Origin: Bacillus sp. 7884-1
Lineage (GTDB): Bacteria; Bacillota; Bacilli; Bacillales; Cytobacillaceae
Length of the DNA: 42,903 nt
Assembly (NCBI RefSeq): GCF_002272245.1
Contig: NZ_NPDD01000089.1
Coordinates: forward strand, 1-42,903
Reading direction: 5' to 3'
Notes under the pieces: generated by a model
Databases searched by the model: none
Seen by the model: the letters and a program-made list of their open reading frames with translations, nothing else
What the model was told of the DNA's origin: nothing
Program-made: the position numbers and the translations under genes
In this document: piece after piece, positions 32,665 to 42,053 of the stretch
How positions within the stretch are numbered: the stretch's first letter is position 1
Layout: each line of letters begins with the position of its first letter

Positions 32665-33691
32665 TAAAGTATTAGCCTATTTGATAGCAGGGAGCTTCCT
32701 GCTCCTTTCAATTTTATTAGGTATTTCGATAGGAACCGTTTCGGTTCCTATCTTTACCATTATCCAAATCATAATGTCTAAGCTATTTGGCTTTATTTCA
32801 CTAGATCAAATTGACCCCATGTTTTCTAGTATCGTTTTAAACATTCGTTTACCACGAGTTATATTGGCTGGTTTAGTAGGAGCATCTCTCGCCATTGCAG
32901 GAGCAGCCTTTCAAGGTCTATTAAGGAATCCATTAGCGGATCCCTATACGTTAGGCGTATCATCAGGTGCGTCCGTCGGGGCGGTACTCACTTTGTTTTT
33001 TAACCTATCAATCCCTATAATCGGAAGCTTTACGCTGCCATTACTCAGCATTTTGTTTTCATGGGTTACGATTTTTTTGGTACTGGCTTTCGCCCGAAAA
33101 ATTGAACGCTCGATGAGAGTGGAAACGATTATCTTAACGGGAATCATCTTTAGTTCCTTTCTCGGTGCCATTATTTCACTCATGATTGCCTTAACTGGTG
33201 ATGAGCTTAGGCAAATTATTGGCTGGCTCTTGGGAAGTGTATCGATGAGAGGCTGGGAATACATAAAAATTATTACACCTTTTTTTGTACTAGGATCAGT
33301 CATACTTATTTTTAATGCAAAAGAATTAAATGCCATGTCCTTCGGTGAAGAACGAGCCCACCATTTAGGGGTAAACGTTCAAAAGAGAAAATTGATGATC
33401 CTGACTGCAGGATCGATTTTGACAGGAGCTGCAGTTGCGGTTTCAGGAACGATTGGTTTTGTGGGGCTGGTGATTCCACATCTTTCTCGATTATTATGGG
33501 GTCCCGATCATAGGCACCTGCTTCCACTATCAATCATTACGGGAAGTGGATTTTTAATTGTAGCAGATTTAATCTCAAGAACAATTATTTCCCCAACTGA
33601 GCTGCCGATTGGAGTCATAACGGCTTTATTTGGTGCCCCGGTATTTGCGTTAATTCTGTTACAGAGAAAAAGAACGGAAAGAAGTGGATAA
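32630..33691 (+). CDS. btuC: Cobalamin ABC transporter permease
   Basis: A 353-residue FecCD/BtuC-type permease with about ten membrane segments. RLPRVILAGLVGASLAIAG and GLLRNPLADPYTLGVSSGA are typical, and GLVIPHLSR with a glycine-rich loop contacts the ATPase. TTG at 32630 is chosen because AAGGAG lies 9 bases before it. It overlaps btuF by 35 bp, implying coupled translation. Confidence 0.92.
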   Translation: MQRLSIRKFLNNKVLAYLIAGSFLLLSILLGISIGTVSVPIFTIIQIIMSKLFGFISLDQIDPMFSSIVLNIRLPRVILAGLVGASLAIAGAAFQGLLRNPLADPYTLGVSSGASVGAVLTLFFNLSIPIIGSFTLPLLSILFSWVTIFLVLAFARKIERSMRVETIILTGIIFSSFLGAIISLMIALTGDELRQIIGWLLGSVSMRGWEYIKIITPFFVLGSVILIFNAKELNAMSFGEERAHHLGVNVQKRKLMILTAGSILTGAAVAVSGTIGFVGLVIPHLSRLLWGPDHRHLLPLSIITGSGFLIVADLISRTIISPTELPIGVITALFGAPVFALILLQRKRTERSG

Positions 33692-33694
33692 AGG

Positions 33695-35161
33695 ATGCTT
33701 AGGGTTCAAGATGTTTCAGGCGGTTATTCAGATGAATCTGTACTCAAGGATATTTCCTTTGAAGTTCAAACAGGTGAGTTATTCGGGATATTGGGACCTA
33801 ATGGAAGCGGCAAGACGACCTTGTTAAAAATGATTAGTGGAATCCTGCCGATTGCTAGAGGTGATATTTTTATTAAAGAGAAAAGGCTTCAGGAATATAA
33901 TTCTAAACAACTTGCACAAATCGTAGCGGTTTTATCACAACATTCACAGCAATCCTTTTCCTATACCGTTAAAGAAACCGTTTCACTTGGCCGTTATGCC
34001 CATCAATCAGGCTGGTTTCAGACCTGGGGAGAAATGGATGAAAGTATCGTACAGCGTGTAATGAAGCAGACGGGTATCGCTTCCTTCCAAAATAAAAGTA
34101 TTCAAGAGTTATCCGGTGGTGAAAAACAAAGGGTATTTCTGGCGCAAGCTCTTGCTCAAGAACCCGAAATTCTTCTTTTAGATGAACCAACGAACCACTT
34201 AGATTTATCTTATCAAAAGGAATTACTGGATTTATTAAAACACTGGACGACAGAAACGGGTTTGACAGTCCTTTCAATCTTTCATGATTTAAATCTTGCA
34301 GGCTTATATTGTGATCGATTGCTACTGCTTGAAAACGGAAGTATTAATATCAACCATATCCCGAATGAAGTGCTAAGGGAAGAAAGAATACGAGACGTCT
34401 ATCATACTGAAATTAAGAAGCATCCCCATCCAAGAGTAGCAGCTCCTCAAATGGTGTTATTACCCAAAGAGAAGCAGGAAAAGAAAAAAATACAAATCGA
34501 TGAAAGGATGCTGCGAAGGACCAATGAGTTTATCGAGTTAAAAGCACCTTCACATTTAAGGACGATGTCTTCTGGGGTTATTGGATCGGGAACAGGCTGG
34601 CATCATACATTTGTTAATCGACATGTTGATAAGGACTATAACTGCAGTGATCATCGCAAGGAAATGGCAGACTTTTTAAAAGAAAAGGGCTTTGAACCTT
34701 CTGAAACAGTAGGAATGATGACAGCAGTCATCCTTGAAGATGTTTCCTTTAAGCACATCGAAGGGACTGGTTTTTCTGTCTTTGTTCTCGTAACTGCGGG
34801 TGTTGGTAACGCCATAGACTGTTCCAAAAGTGAACAGCATACCTTTGATCAGGTGCCTGGCACCATCAATACCTGGATTTTCGTTAATGGTGAGTTAACG
34901 GAGGAAGCATTTATTCAATCTATTATGACTGCTACAGAAGCAAAGGCGAAAGCACTACATGATTTAAGCGTTATCGATGGAGTGACAGGCACCATTGCTA
35001 CTGGTACTTCGACGGATAGTATTTTAATTGCTGCTACCCAGACTGGCGAGCTTTTGGAATATGCGGGTACCATTACTCCTTTAGGAAAACTCATTGGAAA
35101 AGCCGTATACGAGTGCACGGCTGAGGGTATTCGAAAATCTCAAAAAAGGAAATTCGTATGA
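33695..35161 (+). CDS. btuD-cbiZ: BtuD ATPase fused to CbiZ (adenosylcobinamide amidohydrolase)
   Basis: A 488-residue fusion. Residues 1-250 are the ABC ATPase: Walker A GPNGSGKTT (34-42), Q-loop, signature LSGGEKQR, Walker B ILLLDEPTNHLD. Residues about 265-488 are CbiZ: SGVIGSGTGWHHTFVNRHV, TAGVGNAIDCS, TATGTSTDS and GKLIGKAVYECTAEGI. CbiZ cleaves the aminopropanol side chain of adenosylcobinamide and remodels cobamides to cobyric acid. The B. subtilis YvrA protein has the same fusion. The end overlaps cbiB by 4 bp (ATGA). Confidence 0.93.
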   Translation: MLRVQDVSGGYSDESVLKDISFEVQTGELFGILGPNGSGKTTLLKMISGILPIARGDIFIKEKRLQEYNSKQLAQIVAVLSQHSQQSFSYTVKETVSLGRYAHQSGWFQTWGEMDESIVQRVMKQTGIASFQNKSIQELSGGEKQRVFLAQALAQEPEILLLDEPTNHLDLSYQKELLDLLKHWTTETGLTVLSIFHDLNLAGLYCDRLLLLENGSININHIPNEVLREERIRDVYHTEIKKHPHPRVAAPQMVLLPKEKQEKKKIQIDERMLRRTNEFIELKAPSHLRTMSSGVIGSGTGWHHTFVNRHVDKDYNCSDHRKEMADFLKEKGFEPSETVGMMTAVILEDVSFKHIEGTGFSVFVLVTAGVGNAIDCSKSEQHTFDQVPGTINTWIFVNGELTEEAFIQSIMTATEAKAKALHDLSVIDGVTGTIATGTSTDSILIAATQTGELLEYAGTITPLGKLIGKAVYECTAEGIRKSQKRKFV

Positions 35162-36141
35162 TTGCCTATCATTTGATTGCCATAACCATTGCATATTTCA
35201 TTGATAAGCTAGTAGGAGATCCCCCTCATTGGCCACATCCTGTTAGATGGATAGGATCGTTGATTTCATTCTTCGAAAAACGCTTAAATCATGGAAAAAG
35301 TAAAAGATTAAAAGGGGTCGCAATGCTCCTTTTTGTTTTATTGATAGCATTCTTGATAGTAAAGGTATTTGTAGTAATTAGTTATAGGATTCATCCAATT
35401 GCTGGTATTATCGTTGAAAGTATTATTATTGCAACAACAATTGCCCAAAAAAGTTTAAAAGAAGCTTCGCTTGATGTCTATGGCCCCTTAGAAAAAGGGG
35501 ACTTAGCAGCGGCAAGAATAAAACTATCTTACATTGTCGGAAGAGATACAGAAACATTAAATGAAGGTGAAATTGCACGCGGAGCAATCGAGACGGTGGC
35601 TGAAAATACGAGTGACGGGGTGACAGCACCGTTGTTTTGGGCCCTAATTGGGGGAGCGCCGCTGGCAATGGTTTATCGTGCAACGAATACCTGCGATTCG
35701 ATGGTAGGATATGTGAATGATAGATATAAAGATTTCGGCTGGGCTTCTGCTAAATGGGATGATGTAATGAATTGGATTCCAAGCAGAGTTACCGGAATCC
35801 TTATGCTAATCGGGACAAAGCCTAACAAAATGGAGTATCGACGGGCGTGGATGATATTGTTCAGAGATGCCAAGAAGCATCCGAGTCCAAACAGCGGCTG
35901 GGGTGAAGCAGCGGTGGCTGCCATTTTAGGGATTCAGCTTGGCGGTATTAATTATTACAAAGGAATACTTTCAAATCGGGCAAAGATGGGGGAGCCTCTT
36001 CACCCCATTCAAGCAGGTCATATTTTATTAGCTAATAGAATCTTAGATAAAACAGTCTTTTTATTTTTGCTGTTTTTATGGATAGGAGGGATGATTCTTG
36101 AAATGGCCTTCACATGGATCAAATCCGCAGCACCTTTTTAA
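35158..36141 (+). CDS. cbiB: Adenosylcobinamide-phosphate synthase
   Basis: A 327-residue membrane enzyme (CobD/CbiB family) that attaches aminopropanol phosphate, or aminopropanol, to adenosylcobyric acid. Motifs: DKLVGDPPHWPHPVRWIG near the start, GRDTETLNEGEIARGAIETVAENTSDGVTAPLFW (in two parts near residues 126-160), and YKDFGWASAKWDDVMNWIPSR. ATGA overlap with btuD-cbiZ. It pairs functionally with CbiZ, which makes its substrate. Confidence 0.95.
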   Translation: MIAYHLIAITIAYFIDKLVGDPPHWPHPVRWIGSLISFFEKRLNHGKSKRLKGVAMLLFVLLIAFLIVKVFVVISYRIHPIAGIIVESIIIATTIAQKSLKEASLDVYGPLEKGDLAAARIKLSYIVGRDTETLNEGEIARGAIETVAENTSDGVTAPLFWALIGGAPLAMVYRATNTCDSMVGYVNDRYKDFGWASAKWDDVMNWIPSRVTGILMLIGTKPNKMEYRRAWMILFRDAKKHPSPNSGWGEAAVAAILGIQLGGINYYKGILSNRAKMGEPLHPIQAGHILLANRILDKTVFLFLLFLWIGGMILEMAFTWIKSAAPF

Positions 36142-37174
36142 GTCAATGGGACTTGCGCTCCCCGAAAAGTATATAGATTTTAGTGCAAATATTAATCCTA
36201 TAGGCCCGCCTCCCCTGCTAAAAGAGAAATGGAATGATTTTTATCAGGAAATTACCGTGTATCCTGACCCATTTGCCGAAAAACTTAAGAGCCGGATCGT
36301 AGAAAGTGAACAAATTTCTGATGATACCATCTTAATTGGAAATGGCGGAGCGGAACTCATTACCCTTGTGGCAAGGTTCCTTCAAGGAAAAAAGGTAATA
36401 GTGGTGGAACCAACTTTTTCTGAATATGAAAAGGCTTGTCGGGCTAATCATTGTGAGATTCAGTATCATCAATTAAAAGAGCCAAATTTTGTGCTAAGTA
36501 TGGATGAGCTACGCCCAAGTTTACCGAGTGCAGATGCTTTATTCTTATGTAATCCAAATAATCCAACTGGTATTCAATATTCTGTATCAAGGGTACTTTC
36601 AATTATTGAGGAATGTGAAAAACAAAAATGCTTCGTGATTTTAGATGAAGCTTTCTATGATTTTTTAATAGATTATCACTCCTTTATCCCTTACATAAAT
36701 AGGTTCTCGAATTTAATCATCATCCGTTCAATGACAAAAATGTTTGCAATTCCTGGACTCCGGTTAGGATATTTGGCTGCAACCCCAGATATTATTGTTA
36801 AACTTAGCACATTGCAGCCACATTGGAGTATCAATACCATTGCCTTATTGGCGGGAGAACTTTGCCTGCAAAATAAAGATTTTATTAATAAGACTCGAAG
36901 TTATATAAGGGAAGAACGGGAGCGGTTATTTACTTTTTTTAATAAGAATAATTTTGAGATTACTCCTTCCCAAGTTAATTTTTATTTGTTACGAGATCCC
37001 TTTCTCAAGGATCAGTTTAGCTTATTTGAATTTCTTTTACACCAAGGGATTATTCCTCGCCATACGTTTAATTTTCCAGGGTTGGAAGGAAATTGGCTTC
37101 GCTTTGCGATAAAAAGTAAGGAAGAAAATAGTAAATTAATGGAGGTGTTGCTGGAATGGCGGCAGCTTCATTAA
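36098..37174 (+). CDS. cobD: L-threonine-O-3-phosphate decarboxylase
   Basis: A 358-residue PLP enzyme of the aminotransferase I family that makes (R)-1-amino-2-propanol phosphate for the cobamide side chain. HGSNPQHL is a family start, NPNNPTG binds PLP, DEAFYDF follows, and the Schiff-base Lys is K214 in SMTKMFAIPGLRLGY. TTG at 36098 has an excellent AGGAGGG at 7 bases. It overlaps cbiB by 44 bp. Confidence 0.93.
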   Translation: MKWPSHGSNPQHLFKSMGLALPEKYIDFSANINPIGPPPLLKEKWNDFYQEITVYPDPFAEKLKSRIVESEQISDDTILIGNGGAELITLVARFLQGKKVIVVEPTFSEYEKACRANHCEIQYHQLKEPNFVLSMDELRPSLPSADALFLCNPNNPTGIQYSVSRVLSIIEECEKQKCFVILDEAFYDFLIDYHSFIPYINRFSNLIIIRSMTKMFAIPGLRLGYLAATPDIIVKLSTLQPHWSINTIALLAGELCLQNKDFINKTRSYIREERERLFTFFNKNNFEITPSQVNFYLLRDPFLKDQFSLFEFLLHQGIIPRHTFNFPGLEGNWLRFAIKSKEENSKLMEVLLEWRQLH

Positions 37175-37728
37175 TCTTTATTTCTGGCGGGGTTAGGAGC
37201 GGGAAAAGCAGCTTTGCAGAAAAAATAGCACTAGAGCTCGCAAAGGAAAATGGTGGTCAATTAAAATATTTGGCAACAGGTGTGGCTTCCGACCAAGAAA
37301 TGAAGGAACGAATTGCAAAGCACCAGAGTGACCGAGAGATAGGAAAGTTCCGATGGAGAACGATTGAACAGTCACTAAATATCGGGGAGATTGCTCAATT
37401 ATTTAACGATGAAGATATTATTCTTCTTGATTGTGTTACGACCCTCTTAAATAATGAACTGTTTTTTGCAAACCACAAATGGGATGAGTCTTTTTTGACA
37501 AAGGTAATGGAAACGATCATAACAGGGATAAATGACATACGTGACAGAGCAAAAGTTTTAATTGTTGTTAGTAATGAAGTTTTCCATGAGTCAATGGTCG
37601 AAAATGAACTGGTATTTTCATATGGACGAATTCTTGGGAAGATTCATCAGCAATTGGTGAAGACCGCTGATCAAGCATTTTTAGTTGAAGCGGGAATAGC
37701 GATCAACATGAAGGGAGTTAGGATATGA
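37156..37728 (+). CDS. cobU: Adenosylcobinamide kinase / guanylyltransferase, with atypical C-terminal half
   Basis: A 190-residue CobU. The P-loop GGVRSGKS (residues 11-18) and the guanylated-His region RIAKHQSDR (near residue 55) are intact, as is the LLDCVTTLLNN motif. The C-terminal half deviates: the usual NEVGxGIVP...FRDxxG is SNEVFHESMVENELVFSYGRILG, so the GIVP segment and RD are missing. It makes GDP-cobinamide from cobinamide. ATG follows GGAGGTG; it overlaps cobD by 19 bp. Confidence 0.9.
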   Translation: MAAASLIFISGGVRSGKSSFAEKIALELAKENGGQLKYLATGVASDQEMKERIAKHQSDREIGKFRWRTIEQSLNIGEIAQLFNDEDIILLDCVTTLLNNELFFANHKWDESFLTKVMETIITGINDIRDRAKVLIVVSNEVFHESMVENELVFSYGRILGKIHQQLVKTADQAFLVEAGIAINMKGVRI

Positions 37729-39230
37729 AAGGAGTTATGATTCAAGGAACCGCATCCGATGTTGGGAAAAGCCTCATTGTGACCGCGCTCTGCCGGATGT
37801 TTGCCAATGATGGAGTAAAAGTAGTTCCCTTCAAATCTCAAAATATGTCCAACAACTCGTATGTGACAAAAGACGGAAAAGAGATTGGCAGGGCACAAGG
37901 GATCCAGGCGGAAGCCGCGAAAATTGAGGCAACAGTATGGATGAATCCGATATTATTAAAGCCCCGCTCGAATCAGGATTCTGAGATTGTGTATTTAGGT
38001 AAGTCGTTGAAAACTCTTTCTGGAAGAGGGTATCGGGATAATTTTTACGAAAAGGGTCTTGCTGTAATTAAGAAGTCTCTTGAACACCTAGTGAGCGAAT
38101 ACGAACTAGTGGTAATAGAAGGAGCAGGAAGCCCGGTTGAAATCAATCTCAAGGATCGAGAGCTTGTAAATATGAAGGTGGCCGAGCTGGCGGATGTTCC
38201 TGTAATACTGGTAGCGGATATTGACAGAGGCGGAGTTTTTGCGAGTATTGTTGGCACTCTTGAGCTTCTGGAACCAGAGGAAAGGCAGAGAGTTGCTGGC
38301 GTTATCATTAATAAATTCCGCGGAGATATCAGCTTATTTGAAGATGGCATTCACTGGTTGGAAAAGAAAACCGGTATTCCCGTTTTAGGTGTTCTGCCAT
38401 ATGTAGAGAATCATATGATCGATGGAGAAGATTCCTTGTCATTAAACAATCAATTTTCCAGCAGGAAAAAGGGGAATTTGGATGTTGCTGTAATCCATCT
38501 TCCGTTTGTTTCGAACTATAGTGATCTGGAACCATTTGTATATGAAGAGGATGTGTCGATTCGCTGGGTCAATCATGCTTCTGAATTTGGAAATCCCGAC
38601 GCAGTAATTATTCCAGGGACAAAGAGTACAATCAATGATTTGAATACTCTAATAGATAAACAATTAGATATTTTGATTCAAAAACATATAGAAAATGGCG
38701 GTTATGTTATAGGTATTTGTGGCGGATATCAAATTCTTGGTGAAGAGATCATCGATGAAACTGGTTCGGATACAGGAATACGGAACAGCATGGTGAAAGG
38801 ATTGGGATGTATTCCAGGAAGAACCATTTTTTATGATGAAAAAGAAACGGTAAGAGCTACAGGAGTTTACCACGAAAATACAGGATTGATCCCAAAAGGA
38901 AAGCTAGAAGGGTTTGAAATTCATTTAGGAAAAACGGTTTTACATCAGCAGCGGTGTTCATTTTTGGCACTTGATAACGGAAAAGAAGAAGGTTTTTACG
39001 GCAAGAATGGACAAATTATTGGCACGTATCTTCATCATCTTTTTCATAATGACGAATGGAGAAATCATTGGTTAAACATGATTCGAAAAAGCAAAGGCTT
39101 GCACTGTAAAGAAACCATTTATATAAGTGATTACAAAGATAAAAGATATGATGAAATTGCAGACCAAATGAAAGCACATTTAAATTTTGAGAAACTAATT
39201 AACATCATCAATAAGTGGTCTTCGAAATGA
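37725..39230 (+). CDS. cobQ: Cobyric acid synthase
   Basis: A 501-residue glutamine- and ATP-dependent amidase that adds four amides to adenosylcobyrinic acid a,c-diamide. N-terminal IQGTASDVGKS is the ATP-binding fold; KSQNMSNNS follows. The class I glutamine amidotransferase-like domain has the nucleophile C332 in GICGGYQILGE and the C-terminal His in TYLHHLFHN. ATGA overlap with cobU. Its presence without corrin-ring genes suggests it acts on imported incomplete corrinoids. Confidence 0.95.
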   Translation: MKGVMIQGTASDVGKSLIVTALCRMFANDGVKVVPFKSQNMSNNSYVTKDGKEIGRAQGIQAEAAKIEATVWMNPILLKPRSNQDSEIVYLGKSLKTLSGRGYRDNFYEKGLAVIKKSLEHLVSEYELVVIEGAGSPVEINLKDRELVNMKVAELADVPVILVADIDRGGVFASIVGTLELLEPEERQRVAGVIINKFRGDISLFEDGIHWLEKKTGIPVLGVLPYVENHMIDGEDSLSLNNQFSSRKKGNLDVAVIHLPFVSNYSDLEPFVYEEDVSIRWVNHASEFGNPDAVIIPGTKSTINDLNTLIDKQLDILIQKHIENGGYVIGICGGYQILGEEIIDETGSDTGIRNSMVKGLGCIPGRTIFYDEKETVRATGVYHENTGLIPKGKLEGFEIHLGKTVLHQQRCSFLALDNGKEEGFYGKNGQIIGTYLHHLFHNDEWRNHWLNMIRKSKGLHCKETIYISDYKDKRYDEIADQMKAHLNFEKLINIINKWSSK

Positions 39231-40018
39231 GAAAATTTCTAAAGGGTTTCTTAATCGACCTGCAATTTTTTACTGCTATTCCAGTACGTTTTGAATTACC
39301 GATAGATAAGCCTCATCTAAAAAGTGCCGTTCAAGCATTCCCTTTATTAGGACTGCTTCAAGGGGGCATATATGCTTCGCTATATTTTCTATTGCTAGAA
39401 TATACGCCTTTTTCCAACCTTGCTATCGCGTTCTTGCTTTGGTTAATGACGATTCTTTTAACAGGAGGAATCCACTTGGATGGCTGGATGGATGCAAGCG
39501 ATGCTTATTTTTCATACGGCGATCAGCCGAAAAGGCTCGAGATTATGAAGGACCCAAGAACTGGTGCATTTGGTGTAATCTCGGTTATTGTATTGCTGAG
39601 CAGTCGGTTTCTCTTTATTTATGAGATTACCGGAAATGTTCAAATAGTATCATACATGATGATTGCTGCCATCCCGTTTTTGAGTAAAAGTGTCATGGGT
39701 GTCCTGCTGTTGACCGTGAAGTCTGCTAAAAATGAAGGATTAGGTGCTTTATTCCAAAGAGCCGCAACCAAAAAGGTATTATGGATATATCCAATTTATA
39801 TTACTATCTTTCTTGCTCTCATGACATTGGTTGATCATGGATTCTTTCTTGTTTTCGCATTGACCGTGATAGCCTGTGCTAGTTTACTATTATGTCGTAG
39901 AAAAGCTGTAAGCTGGTTCGGTGGAATTACGGGTGATGTTTTAGGTGCTGCCGTTGAAGGGACTGAATTATTTCTATGGATGACAATGTGGTTATTGCAT
40001 TATTTCGCCATGGCCTAA
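39227..40018 (+). CDS. cobS: Adenosylcobinamide-GDP ribazoletransferase (cobalamin-5'-phosphate synthase)
   Basis: A 263-residue polytopic membrane enzyme that joins GDP-cobinamide with alpha-ribazole(-phosphate). Motifs: DLQFFTAIPVRF, LTGGIHLDGWMDASDAYFSYG, MKDPRTGAFGVI, and GGITGDVLGAAVE. ATG at 39227 overlaps the cobQ stop (ATGA). An in-frame GTG four codons upstream has no better ribosome binding site. Confidence 0.94.
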   Translation: MRKFLKGFLIDLQFFTAIPVRFELPIDKPHLKSAVQAFPLLGLLQGGIYASLYFLLLEYTPFSNLAIAFLLWLMTILLTGGIHLDGWMDASDAYFSYGDQPKRLEIMKDPRTGAFGVISVIVLLSSRFLFIYEITGNVQIVSYMMIAAIPFLSKSVMGVLLLTVKSAKNEGLGALFQRAATKKVLWIYPIYITIFLALMTLVDHGFFLVFALTVIACASLLLCRRKAVSWFGGITGDVLGAAVEGTELFLWMTMWLLHYFAMA

Positions 40019-40587
40019 CAGAGGAGAATAAACGGAAAGCCTATTTAGGATGGAACGATTCTCCTTTATGTACAGAGTCTGCGAATCTGAGCACGAGCAG
40101 CAGGTACGATCTCTATTTTTCGAGTGATTTGCAAAGATGTATAACGACAGCAAGTCTCCTTTTTCCAAATAACAATTTGAATCTGTTACCACATTTACGA
40201 GAAATGAATTTTGGTCTATGGGAAGGAAACACCTATCAAGACTTAAAAAAACTCCCTCATTATCAACGATGGCTTTCGGATCCTGTATCTTATTGTCCGC
40301 CAGGGGGAGAATCATTTCAGGAATTCACGCATAGGGTTCAAAATGGATGGGACAAGATGACGGAAGAAATTATTTCTAGAAAAGTTGGAACATGTGCCAT
40401 TATTACGCATGGTGGGGTTATTAGATATTTATTATCTGAATTTGCACCTAAACCTAGTGACTTTTGGTCGTGGCAGGTACCACATCACCATGGATTTGAA
40501 CTTGTTTTTAAAAGAGAAGCATTAAGGAGGGGTATTCGTTGCACTTTATTACAGGAGGTTCATTTAACGGCAAAAGAGCATGGGTGA
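39976..40587 (+). CDS. cobC: Alpha-ribazole phosphatase, histidine phosphatase family
   Basis: A 203-residue phosphatase. RHG (residues 11-13) carries the phospho-accepting His; the Arg pocket, the acid/base Glu in FGLWEGNTYQDL and the second His in ITHGGVIRYLL are present. CobC removes the 5'-phosphate from alpha-ribazole-P or from cobalamin-5'-phosphate. It overlaps cobS by 43 bp. Confidence 0.88.
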   Translation: MDDNVVIALFRHGLTEENKRKAYLGWNDSPLCTESANLSTSSRYDLYFSSDLQRCITTASLLFPNNNLNLLPHLREMNFGLWEGNTYQDLKKLPHYQRWLSDPVSYCPPGGESFQEFTHRVQNGWDKMTEEIISRKVGTCAIITHGGVIRYLLSEFAPKPSDFWSWQVPHHHGFELVFKREALRRGIRCTLLQEVHLTAKEHG

Positions 40588-40967
40588 AGAAAACATACGG
40601 ATTAACTGGAGCCTGGATCTCAGCCTATCAGGACGCTCCTCTGACAGAAGACTTTAACCATATTAATAGTGATTTACTAGTTTTAGAAGGAATCGAAATT
40701 TGGATAAAAGAGTTAACCAAAACATATGATTCATACAGAAGCAGGGAAATTTGGATTCAAATCATAACCAATTGGCTTTTCTGGGAAAAAGCAGAGCCCG
40801 AGCGAAAACTAGTGGTAATTGGGACGGATATCACAAAAGGAATTGTCCCGATAGAGGGAGTAAATAGATTATGGCGTGATGTCACAGGATGGGTCTACCA
40901 AGATTTTTCTGCAATGGCGGATAAAGTGGATGTCATTTGGTATGGATTAAATCAAACAATCAAATAA
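40539..40967 (+). CDS. Short CobU-like paralog, lacking kinase and guanylation motifs
   Basis: A 142-residue protein related to CobU by its C-terminal half: LLVLEGIEIWIKEL resembles the VLVDCLTLWL strand, and VIGTDITKGIVPIEGVNRLW plus RDVTGWVYQDFSAMADKVD resembles the GIVP...FRDxxGxxNQ...AADEV segment. The P-loop is GGSFNGKR, with the Ser/Thr replaced by Arg, and the RIxxHRxxRP stretch with the guanylated His is absent (length 142 against about 185). TTG follows AAGGAGGGG. It overlaps cobC by 49 bp. It may be a partner of the upstream CobU or have a new role. Confidence 0.72.
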   Translation: MHFITGGSFNGKRAWVKKTYGLTGAWISAYQDAPLTEDFNHINSDLLVLEGIEIWIKELTKTYDSYRSREIWIQIITNWLFWEKAEPERKLVVIGTDITKGIVPIEGVNRLWRDVTGWVYQDFSAMADKVDVIWYGLNQTIK

Positions 40968-40984
40968 ACGGGGGATGAGAAGCA

Positions 40985-41569
40985 ATGAAACTTTATACAA
41001 GAACGGGCGATAAAGGAAAAACTAGTATTATTGGAGGAAGAGTAGACAAGGATGATATTCGAGTGGAAGCTTACGGAACAGTAGATGAAGTAAATTGTTT
41101 TGTAGGGCAGGTTATGACTGAACTAGATGAGGTAACTTTTAAGGATGTCTTAGCAGATCTTGAGAAAATTCAGCATGAATTATTTGATTGTGGCGGGGAT
41201 CTTGCCAATATTTCCGATAAAGTTGAGTTTAAGCTGGAGAAAGAGACCATTGACTATTTAGAGCAGAAAATCGATGAATACATTCAAGAAGCTCCGGAGC
41301 TCGAAAGATTTATTTTGCCTGGTGGAACAAAGCCGTCGGCTTCAATTCATATTGCCAGAACGGTGACAAGAAGAGCAGAGAGATTAGTTGTATCCTTAAT
41401 GAAAAACGACGAGAAAACACCTGAATTAGCATTAAAATATTTAAATCGTCTTTCAGACTATTTCTTTGCCTTAGCAAGAGTGGTAAATTATCGACTCAAC
41501 GTAAAAGACGTAGAATATGTTCGAAGTGCAAAAGTATTCAGGGATGGGAAACGTAAAGATGAAAAGTAG
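40985..41569 (+). CDS. pduO: PduO-type ATP:cob(I)alamin adenosyltransferase
   Basis: A 194-residue adenosyltransferase (B. subtilis YvqK type). The family signature YTRTGDKGKTSIIGG is at residues 4-18; AYGTVDEVNCFVG follows; LPGGTKPSASIHIARTVTRRAER contains the ATP- and corrin-contacting residues, and LNRLSDYFFALAR the C-terminal helix. It makes the adenosyl form needed by CobU, CobS and CbiZ. ATG follows GGGGGATGAG; 17 bp spacer to the upstream gene. Confidence 0.96.
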   Translation: MKLYTRTGDKGKTSIIGGRVDKDDIRVEAYGTVDEVNCFVGQVMTELDEVTFKDVLADLEKIQHELFDCGGDLANISDKVEFKLEKETIDYLEQKIDEYIQEAPELERFILPGGTKPSASIHIARTVTRRAERLVVSLMKNDEKTPELALKYLNRLSDYFFALARVVNYRLNVKDVEYVRSAKVFRDGKRKDEK

Positions 41570-42053
41570 AATGCTCATATTGCTGGCATTGTTTTCAGCT
41601 TTATCTGCAGTTGGGGCTGCAATTAAAATTCCGGCAATCGTAGGCAGTGTAGCTTTTGATGTATTTCCAGCTTTACTGGCTGCTGCCTTGTTAGGGGGTG
41701 GAGCAGGTGCCATTGTTGGTGCGTTAGGGCATTTGTTATCTGCCTTAATCGCAGGTTTTCCATTAGGACCGATGCATGTATTGATTACAATCGAAATGGC
41801 CCTTCTTGTCTTTATTTTTGGTGTTCTTTATAAAAAGAATAAAAAAGGCACTGCTAGTATACTATTTATCCTTATGAATGCATTTGCTGCACCATTGCCG
41901 TTTATATTTATCATGAATAAAGCATTTTATGTTGCATTAGTTCCTTCATTATTAATTGGATCAATCATCAATACAGTCATCGCTTTAGTGGCAATTCCAC
42001 GACTCAAAGCTTTAGTTAAACAAGATTTGATTGAAAAAGATGTGAAAATATGA
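41559..42053 (+). CDS. cblT: ECF transporter S component, likely alpha-ribazole transporter CblT
   Basis: A 164-residue membrane protein with five to six segments of the ECF S-component type (LALFSALSAVGAAIKIPA; GHLLSALIAGFPLG; N-terminal ALFxA contacts EcfT). The position directly before cblS, within a B12 operon, fits CblT of Geobacillus and Listeria, which takes up alpha-ribazole. ATG at 41559 overlaps the adenosyltransferase stop; no strong ribosome binding site, so coupling is assumed. The general ECF module EcfAA'T is not in the window. Confidence 0.82.
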   Translation: MKSRMLILLALFSALSAVGAAIKIPAIVGSVAFDVFPALLAAALLGGGAGAIVGALGHLLSALIAGFPLGPMHVLITIEMALLVFIFGVLYKKNKKGTASILFILMNAFAAPLPFIFIMNKAFYVALVPSLLIGSIINTVIALVAIPRLKALVKQDLIEKDVKI

